A DNA stretch of 64,000 nt from Secundilactobacillus yichangensis. Lineage in GTDB: Bacteria > Bacillota > Bacilli > Lactobacillales > Lactobacillaceae. A model generated the notes under the pieces. It worked only from the letters and a program-made list of their open reading frames with translations. It did not search any database and was not told the origin of the DNA. Shown here piece by piece: positions 17,186-23,473 of the stretch (positions within the stretch are counted from its first letter, which is position 1; each line of letters opens with the position of its first letter). Location of the stretch: positions 124,001 through 188,000 of the forward strand of contig NZ_BOLK01000004.1 of the NCBI RefSeq assembly GCF_016861565.1, written 5' to 3'. A program made the translations under genes and the position numbers.

Positions 17186-17227
17186 TTGCATTATTGGTCT
17201 AGATGACTTATCATTGGGCTATACCAA
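17186..17227 (+). promoter_or_regulatory. nagB promoter with two NagR-like operators
   Basis: TTGCAT (17186-17191), a 17-bp spacer, TATCAT (17209-17214). The spacer holds ATTGGTCTAGATGA (17193-17206), and TTGGGCTATACCAA, a palindrome, lies at 17214-17227. Both resemble NagR sites and would block RNA polymerase when amino sugars are absent. Confidence 0.6.
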
Positions 17228-17244
17228 CAAAAGGAGTGGCGATC

Positions 17245-17982
17245 ATGTCAGAATCTACTAAAGCAAAAATGAATGTGATTATCGTTAAGGATCGTGCAGA
17301 AGGCGGCCGGAAGGGCTTTGAAGTCTTTGAAAATGCTTACCAGGATGGTGCTAAAGTATTTGGTTTGGCAACCGGTAGTACACCAGTGACGACCTATGAG
17401 GAATTAACTAAGAGTGATCTTGATTTTAGTCAAATGACGTCAGTTAACCTAGACGAATACGTTGGCTTAGCTCCTGATCATCCGCAAAGTTACCATTACT
17501 TCATGCAAAAGCATCTGTTTAACCAGAAACCATTTGCACACTCATACGTACCAGATGGTTTGAACAGCGATGCAGCTGCTGAGATGAAGCGTTATGATCA
17601 AGTAATTGCTGATAACCCAATTGACCTGCAAATCTTAGGCCTCGGTCAGAACGGTCACATCGGTTTTAATGAACCTGGCACTGATCCAGCACTGGGTACG
17701 CATAAGGTTGCTTTGACTGAATCAACAATCAAGGCTAACGCCCGGTTTTTCGATAACGAAGACGAAGTTCCACGCTATGCTTACTCAATGGGGATTGCTT
17801 CCATCATGACCAGTAAGCACATCTTATTAGAGGCTTATGGTCCGGAAAAGGCTAATGCTGTTAAGGCAATGATTGAAGGTCCAGTTACGACGGATGTACC
17901 AGCTAGCTTCTTACAGCAGCATGATCAAGTAACCATCATCATTGATGAAGCAGCAGCTAGCAAGTTAACTGAAGAATACTAG
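17245..17982 (+). CDS. nagB: Glucosamine-6-phosphate deaminase
   Basis: Converts glucosamine-6-phosphate to fructose-6-phosphate and ammonia, opposing GlmS. Signatures are [25 protein letters not shown] (with the catalytic Asp), and [16 protein letters not shown] with the general-base region. 245 residues. The ATG at 17245 follows AAGGAGTGG by 7 nt; the preceding in-frame codons from 17203 cover the promoter and operators. nagA is not adjacent. Confidence 0.96.
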   Translation: MSESTKAKMNVIIVKDRAEGGRKGFEVFENAYQDGAKVFGLATGSTPVTTYEELTKSDLDFSQMTSVNLDEYVGLAPDHPQSYHYFMQKHLFNQKPFAHSYVPDGLNSDAAAEMKRYDQVIADNPIDLQILGLGQNGHIGFNEPGTDPALGTHKVALTESTIKANARFFDNEDEVPRYAYSMGIASIMTSKHILLEAYGPEKANAVKAMIEGPVTTDVPASFLQQHDQVTIIIDEAAASKLTEEY

Positions 17983-18010
17983 TTTAAACAAATAAAATCA
18001 GCATGAGAGA

Positions 18011-18043
18011 GAAGAGCGGCGGAACAGTCGGTCTTCTTTTTTT
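18011..18043 (+). terminator. nagB terminator
   Basis: Arms GAAGAGCGGC / GTCGGTCTTC (one mismatch, one G-U) followed by TTTTTTT. Confidence 0.8.
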
Positions 18044-18126
18044 ACTTATTTTTGGAGGAAAAAATTTTTTAAAGCGTCTAATCTTTATTAGATTACGTCC
18101 CGTCTTCTATAAGGGGATTACCGAGC

Positions 18127-18155
18127 TTGTTTTCACTTCTTATTCCAATTATAAT
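18127..18155 (+). promoter_or_regulatory. Promoter of the first GH73 glucosaminidase gene
   Basis: TTGTTT (18127-18132), a 17-bp spacer, TATAAT (18150-18155), 35 bp before the start codon. Confidence 0.65.
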
Positions 18156-18190
18156 AAGAATAAATTGTTGTATCTGAGGGGGACGTACAC

Positions 18191-19321
18191 ATGCGGAAAC
18201 AATGGATGGTGGGGCTGCTCACCGTTGGCTTAGTCGTATGCGGCCTATCTGGTGCGGGGCACACCAGAGCTGAAGCAAGCGCAACGACGGACCATTTTAT
18301 TAGCAGTATGTCATCACCTGTTAAAAAGGTTGCTGACGAATATAAACTGTATCCGTCTGTTATGATGGCACAAGCCGCATTGGAAAGCGGCTGGGGGACG
18401 AGTCAGCTTTCGATGGATGCGAATAATTATTTCGGTATTAAAGGGGCATACAATGGTGCTTCCGTGACAATGAGTACTGCGGAATATAACGCTAATGGAC
18501 AGCTATATTACACCCAGGCAGCGTTTAAAAAGTACCCTGACGCCGCGGCGTCAATGACGGATAATGCGCAGTTATTGCGCAACGGAACGGCGTGGAATCC
18601 AAATTATTATTCAGGCACTTGGCGGGAGAACGCCGCGACTTACGAAGCAGCAGCCAATGCATTAACAGGAACATACGCAACTGCACCAAATTATGGCAGT
18701 TCTTTGATCAATCTAATTCAGACGTATAAATTCTATTCCCTGGATGGCACAACGGCTCCTGCCACACCGACTGTAACTGCTAAAAAACCAGTAGCTGACA
18801 CAACGAAGGTTAATTACTTTGTCGGCGCTGATAGCCAAACGGCATCTCTGAGTTCCAGATATAAGGGCTATGCGATTTATAATCACGTTAAGGGCAGTAA
18901 ATATAAGTCAACTAAGTATAGCTGGTCGCAAATTGGCGGCTGGCAGGGGCGGCCAGTCTGGATTGATGCCCGTGGTTATAAGGTCAGCACAAAGACCAAT
19001 TGGTACCGGGTTCGGTTCAGTAAACAGACAACGTCTAAGAAGTACTGGGTATACACCAAAGCGTTGAGTTTTCCTAAGACAACGTATTCGGCGTATAAAA
19101 AGACGGCTACTTTAACCGGAAGTATCTGCCCAGTCTATGATCACGTTTTTAATTCAGCTTACATTGCTAAGCAGCTGACGACAACGAAAGCGTTGGCGAA
19201 TCATTCGGTGAAGATCGATAACAAAGCGATTCACGTTCAAAACGGGTTCACTACCACCTGGTACCGAATTCACAGTGGTACCACAAATGGCTGGGTGCCG
19301 TCATTAGCAGTAAAAAACTAG
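18191..19321 (+). CDS. Secreted GH73 N-acetylglucosaminidase with C-terminal wall-binding region
   Basis: A signal peptide (residues 1 to about 29, MRKQWMVGLLTVGLVVCG) leads into a GH73 domain at about 35-180. It carries MMAQAALESGWGTS with the catalytic Glu, NNYFGIKG, and a downstream SGTWRENAATYE. The remaining 190 residues are Thr/Lys/Tyr-rich. They hold SH3-like/GW-like repeats (SKYKSTKYSWSQIGG, WYRVRFSKQT, and a last WYRIHSGTTNGWVPSL) that probably bind the wall. It cleaves peptidoglycan glycan strands outside the cell. The ribosome binding site is an unusually G-rich GAGGGGGAC. A paralogue follows at 19478. Confidence 0.92.
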   Translation: MRKQWMVGLLTVGLVVCGLSGAGHTRAEASATTDHFISSMSSPVKKVADEYKLYPSVMMAQAALESGWGTSQLSMDANNYFGIKGAYNGASVTMSTAEYNANGQLYYTQAAFKKYPDAAASMTDNAQLLRNGTAWNPNYYSGTWRENAATYEAAANALTGTYATAPNYGSSLINLIQTYKFYSLDGTTAPATPTVTAKKPVADTTKVNYFVGADSQTASLSSRYKGYAIYNHVKGSKYKSTKYSWSQIGGWQGRPVWIDARGYKVSTKTNWYRVRFSKQTTSKKYWVYTKALSFPKTTYSAYKKTATLTGSICPVYDHVFNSAYIAKQLTTTKALANHSVKIDNKAIHVQNGFTTTWYRIHSGTTNGWVPSLAVKN

Positions 19322-19340
19322 TTAAATAAATCATCAAAAT

Positions 19341-19375
19341 GGGCTTGATACCGCTTCTGGTAACGGGCCTTTTTT
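19341..19375 (+). terminator. Terminator after the first GH73 gene
   Basis: Arms GGCTTGATACC / GGTAACGGGCC followed by TTTTTT. Confidence 0.8.
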
Positions 19376-19433
19376 AAAGTTTAAGGTTTTAATTTATTAT
19401 CAAATATTAACTTGTGAATTCGTCAGAAACCGG

Positions 19434-19439
19434 TATAAT
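19434..19439 (+). promoter_or_regulatory. -10 element of the second GH73 gene
   Basis: A consensus TATAAT with TTGTGA 16 bp upstream, 38 bp before the start codon. Confidence 0.55.
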
Positions 19440-19477
19440 ATTCACGGTTTAGTATTTTAGATGGGAGATTAGTTAAG

Positions 19478-20326
19478 ATGAAGCTCTGGAAGAAACTGAC
19501 AATTATGCTGGTATCAGCATTCGGGCTTGGTGCAGTGACAATGGGAACTGCGCAAGCCGACACGCATACCGATTTTATTAATCGGATGAGTCAGCCGGTA
19601 TTAAAAATAAGTCGCCAGAATCATCTTTACGGTTCGGTAATGATGGCTCAGGCAGCACTTGAGAGTAACTGGGGGACTAGTGGGCTATCAACGAGTGCTA
19701 ATAACTACTTTGGTGTTAAGGGTAATTATGACGGTCATTCAATTACGATGTCGACGGCTGAAGCCAATCCCAGCGGATCGATGTATAATACTTTGGCGCA
19801 GTTTAAAGTTTATCCTTCTGCGCAGGCTTCTTTGAACGACTATGCCAAAGTCTTGCGTGGCGGTACGACTTGGAATCCATTTCTATATGAAGGTGCTTGG
19901 CGTGAAAATGCCAGTTCTTACATGACGGCAACGAATATTGTTGCTGAGAACTATGCTACTGATAGCAACTACGCTAGCAAGCTGAACAAAATTATTGCGG
20001 ACTATGATCTGCATGATCGTTTTGATCGTACCTCTGCGAACAGTACGGATGCCGATACCAGTACACGTCTGACGCCTGGTGTGGATTATGCCAATTACGA
20101 TGGTACGGCAACGGTAAAGCCGGGAACAATCAAGTTTTATAACGGTGTACCAACGTCGACTGATAAAGCTAAGGTTATTCGGACAAAACAATTGGCCAAT
20201 AAACACGTTAAAGTAATGTCTCGCGGTATTGTCACCAAGGACCAGACGATTTGGTATCAAGTTAAAAGCGGTTCAGTAACCGGTTGGATTCAGATTACCG
20301 ATATTTTAGGCTTAAAGAACGACTAG
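19478..20326 (+). CDS. Secreted GH73 N-acetylglucosaminidase, second paralogue
   Basis: A 282-residue paralogue of the preceding enzyme. The signal peptide ends at about AQA-DTHTDF (residue 28). The GH73 domain has MMAQAALESNWGTS (catalytic Glu), NNYFGVKG and EGAWRENASSYM. One C-terminal SH3-like module (VKPGTIKFYNGVP to IWYQVKSGSVTGWI) replaces the longer tail of its neighbour, so substrate or wall targeting may differ. It is followed within 90 nt by tagH, which has its own -10 element. Confidence 0.92.
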   Translation: MKLWKKLTIMLVSAFGLGAVTMGTAQADTHTDFINRMSQPVLKISRQNHLYGSVMMAQAALESNWGTSGLSTSANNYFGVKGNYDGHSITMSTAEANPSGSMYNTLAQFKVYPSAQASLNDYAKVLRGGTTWNPFLYEGAWRENASSYMTATNIVAENYATDSNYASKLNKIIADYDLHDRFDRTSANSTDADTSTRLTPGVDYANYDGTATVKPGTIKFYNGVPTSTDKAKVIRTKQLANKHVKVMSRGIVTKDQTIWYQVKSGSVTGWIQITDILGLKND

Positions 20327-20355
20327 TAAACAAGCAAGACACAGGGCATGTTCTC

Positions 20356-20364
20356 TGATATAAT
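20356..20364 (+). promoter_or_regulatory. tagH promoter (extended -10)
   Basis: TGATATAAT: a consensus TATAAT (20359-20364) with the TGn extension, 52 bp before the tagH start. Confidence 0.5.
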
Positions 20365-20415
20365 GACGTTCATGGCGTTATAAACCGAAAAAAGACGTTA
20401 GGAAGAATTTAAAAA

Positions 20416-21495
20416 ATGGCAACTGATTACAAGATTATGGTGCAAAATGTCACCAAAGAATACGATTTATTTAAGACTCAATCGGAAAAGCTGCGAGCTT
20501 TCTTTGCGTTGAATCGAAAACCAGTACCGCATTTTTGGTCGCTTATGGGTGTTTCACTCAAAATTATGCCAGGTGAAACCCTAGGTCTAATTGGGGTTAA
20601 CGGTTCTGGAAAATCAACGCTGTCGAACATTATTTCTGGCATTATCCCGCAAACAACTGGGATCGTAGATGTTCGCGGTGATACCTCGATCATTGCCATT
20701 GGTGCTGGATTACGCGGTAATTTAACTGGTCTTGAGAATATCCGACTGAAAGCTTTAATGCAAGGTTTGACTAATGAAGAGATTGACGGATTAATGGATG
20801 ACATCGTGAGCTTTGCTGACATTGGTGATTTCTTATACCAACCCGTAAAGAGTTATTCAAGCGGTATGAAATCACGGCTAGGCTTCTCGATTGCGGTGCA
20901 TGTGAACCCCGATATTTTAATTATCGATGAAGCCTTATCTGTTGGTGACGATACTTTCTACCAAAAGTGCGTGGATAAAATTGCCGAATTTAAAGCAGAG
21001 GGCAAAACGATTATTTTTGTTAGCCACTCCTTAAAACAGATTGAGATGCTGTGTGATCGTGTTGCTTGGATTCATTATGGTAACTTAAAAGAAATTGGCG
21101 ATACGGAAACGATTGTTTCGGACTACCGGCAGTTTGTAAAATGGTTCAAGGGGCTGAGCAAGAAGGAAAAGAAGCAGTTCCAATTGAAGATGAAGGAAGC
21201 ACAGAAAGCATTTGATATTGATGCTTTTCAAGCTTCCGTGGTAGAGGAACGGCAGAAGCAAAAGCCGAATGAGCAAAACGTCGCAGCCAAAGTTAAAAAG
21301 GATTTCTATGGTTCCGTGATCAGTGAAAAGATGTCAGTAAGTAGCCGGATATTAACACTATTAGTTCTGGTATTGCTTTTCTTCACTTGTTGGACGAACC
21401 TTTCGGGTCATTCGTTAACGGAAGTGGTTTCAAACCCGTCAGCGTTAGTTCACCCAACAGTTCATATTGATAAAACGGGTAGTTTACACAAATAA
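20416..21495 (+). CDS. tagH: Teichoic acid ABC exporter, ATP-binding subunit TagH
   Basis: The ATPase energises export of polymerised wall teichoic acid through TagG. The Walker A GVNGSGKST is at about residues 60-68, and IAIGAGLRGNLTGLENI is typical of O-antigen/teichoic exporters. The signature SYSSGMKSRLGF, Walker B ILIIDEAL and the switch His in FVSHS follow. Residues 250-360 add a charged linker and one membrane segment (ILTLLVLVLLFFTCW), as in other TagH proteins. The permease tagG is not adjacent on either side, which is unusual; it must be encoded elsewhere. Confidence 0.9.
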   Translation: MATDYKIMVQNVTKEYDLFKTQSEKLRAFFALNRKPVPHFWSLMGVSLKIMPGETLGLIGVNGSGKSTLSNIISGIIPQTTGIVDVRGDTSIIAIGAGLRGNLTGLENIRLKALMQGLTNEEIDGLMDDIVSFADIGDFLYQPVKSYSSGMKSRLGFSIAVHVNPDILIIDEALSVGDDTFYQKCVDKIAEFKAEGKTIIFVSHSLKQIEMLCDRVAWIHYGNLKEIGDTETIVSDYRQFVKWFKGLSKKEKKQFQLKMKEAQKAFDIDAFQASVVEERQKQKPNEQNVAAKVKKDFYGSVISEKMSVSSRILTLLVLVLLFFTCWTNLSGHSLTEVVSNPSALVHPTVHIDKTGSLHK

Positions 21496-21537
21496 ATGAG
21501 TTTTTAATTAAAAAATGTGAGCAATTCTCATAAAATG

Positions 21538-21546
21538 TGGTATAGT
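21538..21546 (+). promoter_or_regulatory. Extended -10 promoter of the first small-RNA candidate
   Basis: TGGTATAGT, an extended -10 in AT-rich sequence just upstream of a short non-coding unit. The -35 is weak; TGAGCAATTCTCA at 21518-21530 is a palindrome covering the -35 zone and may be an operator. Confidence 0.5.
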
Positions 21547-21552
21547 GTAATT

Positions 21553-21659
21553 AACCATTTATTTACCCCCTAATTAGTTATTGACGAAAAGGGCTATCTC
21601 ACATTTAGTGGTTTTATTAGCACCTTGACCGTTCAGTGAAACGGTTAAGGTGCTTTTTA
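21553..21659 (+). ncRNA. Putative small RNA 1
   Basis: About 107 nt from the predicted start to the end of a terminator. It contains no start codon with a ribosome binding site. The 5' half is largely unpaired and carries UUUACCCCCUAAUU, a C-run complementary to G-rich Shine-Dalgarno sequences. The terminator is a perfect 15-bp stem (21619-21633 with 21640-21654, including G-U) plus a U-run. It could instead be an untranslated leader, but the terminator precedes any gene. Confidence 0.5.
21619..21659 (+). terminator. Terminator of the first small-RNA candidate
   Basis: Arms AGCACCTTGACCGTT / AACGGTTAAGGTGCT, loop CAGTGA, then TTTTAT. Confidence 0.85.
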
Positions 21660-21701
21660 TTTCTTAATAAGGCAACGGAAATTAAATTAGTTGGAAAAAG
21701 G

Positions 21702-21730
21702 TTGACAGCGCTTTCATCATGTCCTATAGT
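21702..21730 (+). promoter_or_regulatory. Strong promoter with cre box for the second small-RNA candidate
   Basis: TTGACA (21702-21707), exactly 17 bp, TATAGT (21725-21730). TGACAGCGCTTTCA (21703-21716) matches the CcpA cre consensus TGWNANCGNTNWCA at every position and overlaps the -35, so CcpA should repress this promoter on preferred sugars. Confidence 0.75.
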
Positions 21731-21736
21731 ATTACT

Positions 21737-21817
21737 TGTAAGGTATGAATTAATTACCTTCTAATCAATTCTCTTTCTCTCTTATGCCGCCACTATCCTA
21801 GATAGTGGCTTTTTTGT
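21737..21817 (+). ncRNA. Putative small RNA 2, CcpA-controlled
   Basis: About 80 nt. A 5' hairpin (AAGGTA / TACCTT) is followed by a single-stranded pyrimidine stretch (CAAUUCUCUUUCUCUCUUAU) and a terminator stem GCCACTATC / GATAGTGGC with TTTTTT. There is no plausible reading frame. The form, strong promoter, pyrimidine-rich seed and terminator, is that of trans-acting small RNAs that pair with ribosome binding sites. Confidence 0.62.
21790..21817 (+). terminator. Terminator of the second small-RNA candidate
   Basis: Stem GCCACTATC / GATAGTGGC with loop CTA, then TTTTTTG. Confidence 0.88.
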
Positions 21818-21851
21818 GTCCGTATGGAGATTTAAAGCACTAGCGAGTTTA

Positions 21852-21860
21852 TGTTATAAT
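21852..21860 (+). promoter_or_regulatory. Extended -10 promoter of the 102-residue unknown protein
   Basis: TGTTATAAT-type extended -10 (TATAAT at 21855-21860), 35 bp before the TTG start. Confidence 0.5.
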
Positions 21861-21894
21861 GTGACAGTTAAAAGTGGAGGGAGAGTTATATCTA

Positions 21895-22203
21895 TTGAAG
21901 AGTCACGAAACGTTTACACTCATTGAAGAAATTACGCGTCTAGATGGTACCAAGTATATGGAAATTAGTAATATGGTGCAAAATGGTCGTGCTGAGCTGG
22001 CAGCTGAACGTGGGTTTATCAAGCAAGTTCGAATCCTGCAGCTCAATATTCCGCATTCTCCACATGTTGAGGCATATGAGAAATACATTAACGAAAACTA
22101 TGAAATGCCGACTGAGAAAATGGATCATTTCGAGGAGTGGAAGAAGCCAGATAAGATTCAGCACGAAGTCGATATGGTTTTAAAAGAAAATCATATTGGT
22201 TAA
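21895..22203 (+). CDS. Small protein of unknown function
   Basis: 102 residues, soluble, acidic and helical towards the end (EYEMPTEKMDHFEEWKK-like pattern). It begins KSHETFTLIEEITRLDG. No domain is recognised. The TTG at 21895 has GGAGGGAGA about 10 nt upstream; a GTG at 21874 overlaps that site. It lies between the small-RNA candidates and tRNA-Asn and has no terminator of its own. Confidence 0.65.
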   Translation: MKSHETFTLIEEITRLDGTKYMEISNMVQNGRAELAAERGFIKQVRILQLNIPHSPHVEAYEKYINENYEMPTEKMDHFEEWKKPDKIQHEVDMVLKENHIG

Positions 22204-22221
22204 AATTTGAGGAAAAAACGA

Positions 22222-22250
22222 TTGCACGTCGTGAAATTTTATGGTATAAA
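22222..22250 (+). promoter_or_regulatory. tRNA-Asn promoter
   Basis: TTGCAC (22222-22227), a 17-bp spacer, TATAAA (22245-22250), 20 bp before the tRNA. Confidence 0.65.
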
Positions 22251-22269
22251 TAACTCATGACGTTTTTAT

Positions 22270-22341
22270 TGCCCCGTAGTTCAGTGGTAGAATAATTGAC
22301 TGTTAATCAAGAGGTCGCTGGTTCGAGCCCAGCCGGGGCAG
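22270..22341 (+). tRNA. tRNA-Asn (anticodon GUU)
   Basis: The cloverleaf is readable: acceptor TGCCCCG / CGGGGCA, T8-A9, D-arm GTTC/GAAT, anticodon loop CTGTTAA, and T-arm GCTGG-TTCGAGC-CCAGC. The outermost anticodon-stem pair is A27-G43, a mismatch. CCA is not encoded. It is a solitary gene with its own promoter and terminator. Confidence 0.9.
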
Positions 22342-22381
22342 TTAACTTAAAGAGAGTGGATATGTGAACGTATCCTTAATT

Positions 22382-22425
22382 AAAAATCTGGTAATCAGTT
22401 TTATTAACTGGTTACCAGATTTTTT
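22382..22425 (+). terminator. tRNA-Asn transcript terminator
   Basis: Arms AATCTGGTAATCAGTT / AACTGGTTACCAGATT, loop TTATT, then TTTT. A long, stable stem. Confidence 0.88.
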
Positions 22426-22489
22426 ATGTTTCACGTTTAGTTGTTATTTTGAAGTGTCCTGTTTAATAGTTTTACCAATAGAAAAAGCT

Positions 22490-23473
22490 TTAAGCTTCAT
22501 CTGTTGTAAAACGATTTAAAGTCATCTCTGCTTTCTCGTGTACGTTTTGTAGCTGCAATTCCTTTAAATGCTCAAACAAAATGCCTTCACGTAAGCCGCT
22601 GTTAGAAAATGTGATCCGGTCAGAGTCCAAATAACGCATCAGTAAGGTCAGTGGAATCAATCCCCCGACAATGATATCAGCTCGGTCTTTATTGAGCCCA
22701 GGGATGGCTTTTCGGCCTTCTAGGTCCTGACTGACGATGCGAGAGAAAGTATCATCAACAGAATGACGGCTTAATCGATACCCATGAATATCTTCAAAAT
22801 TGAGGATGTTGTTAAAGCGGCGGTTGATCTTAGCCATTGTCCGGTTACTGCCACCAAGGCCGATAACGGGCAAATTTAGGCCATTACGCAGCCACCAAAT
22901 ACTACTGTAGACATCATTGACAAAACTCATTACTTTAAAGAGGCTAGCGGCTGGAATTTGGTCGGTAGGCAGGTATTCCTGGGTCAAATTGACGCTGCCT
23001 AAGGGAATGCTGATCAAATGGCTGATAGCACCGTTTTGAACCAGAACGATTTCTGAGCTTGCACCGCCCGTGTCCAGAATAACCGCGTTAGTGGCTGGTA
23101 GGGTTTCACTGACACCCAAGTAGTCGTAATAGGCTTCCATCGTGCCGGGCAAGACATCTAGCTTAATATCTAACTCGGTTTCAACGCGTTTGAGGAACTT
23201 TTTTTGGTTGGCCGCTTGGCGGGTGGCTGCCGTGGCGACCGCTTTGAGACGGACGTTATTCATCTTTGAATAGACGTCTTTAAATTCACGCAGAGCAGCC
23301 ATGGTTCTATCAATGGCTTCGGGCTGCAGAATTTTCTTTTCGCCCATGTTCTCTGATAAACGAACGTATTCCTTCATTTGTTTGACAGTTGAGTAAGCAC
23401 CATCATCATCGATTTCGGTAATGGTCATTCGGGCTGAGTTTGAGCCCAAGTCAATCACAGCAAAGTTTTCCAT
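22490..23473 (-). CDS. ppx: Exopolyphosphatase / guanosine pentaphosphatase-family protein (Ppx1)
   Basis: An ASKHA-fold phosphohydrolase of 327 residues that releases phosphate from polyphosphate ends or acts on pppGpp. Phosphate loop 1 is AVIDLGSNSARMTI at residues 4-17 and loop 2 is VILDTGGASSEIV near 135. The usual catalytic segment G-E-E-E-A reads PGTMEAYYDYLGV here: the first two Glu are replaced but the third is kept. It lacks the C-terminal HD domain. It is last of the licD-ppx2-ppk-ppx1 unit, with its ATG overlapping the ppk stop by 1 nt. Confidence 0.88.
   Translation of the reverse strand: MENFAVIDLGSNSARMTITEIDDDGAYSTVKQMKEYVRLSENMGEKKILQPEAIDRTMAALREFKDVYSKMNNVRLKAVATAATRQAANQKKFLKRVETELDIKLDVLPGTMEAYYDYLGVSETLPATNAVILDTGGASSEIVLVQNGAISHLISIPLGSVNLTQEYLPTDQIPAASLFKVMSFVNDVYSSIWWLRNGLNLPVIGLGGSNRTMAKINRRFNNILNFEDIHGYRLSRHSVDDTFSRIVSQDLEGRKAIPGLNKDRADIIVGGLIPLTLLMRYLDSDRITFSNSGLREGILFEHLKELQLQNVHEKAEMTLNRFTTDEA

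Noticed and set aside
18003-18233. Plus-strand open frame of 76 codons between nagB and the first glucosaminidase gene
   Set aside because: It covers the nagB terminator, the promoter at 18127-18155 and the start of the next gene; no sign of translation.
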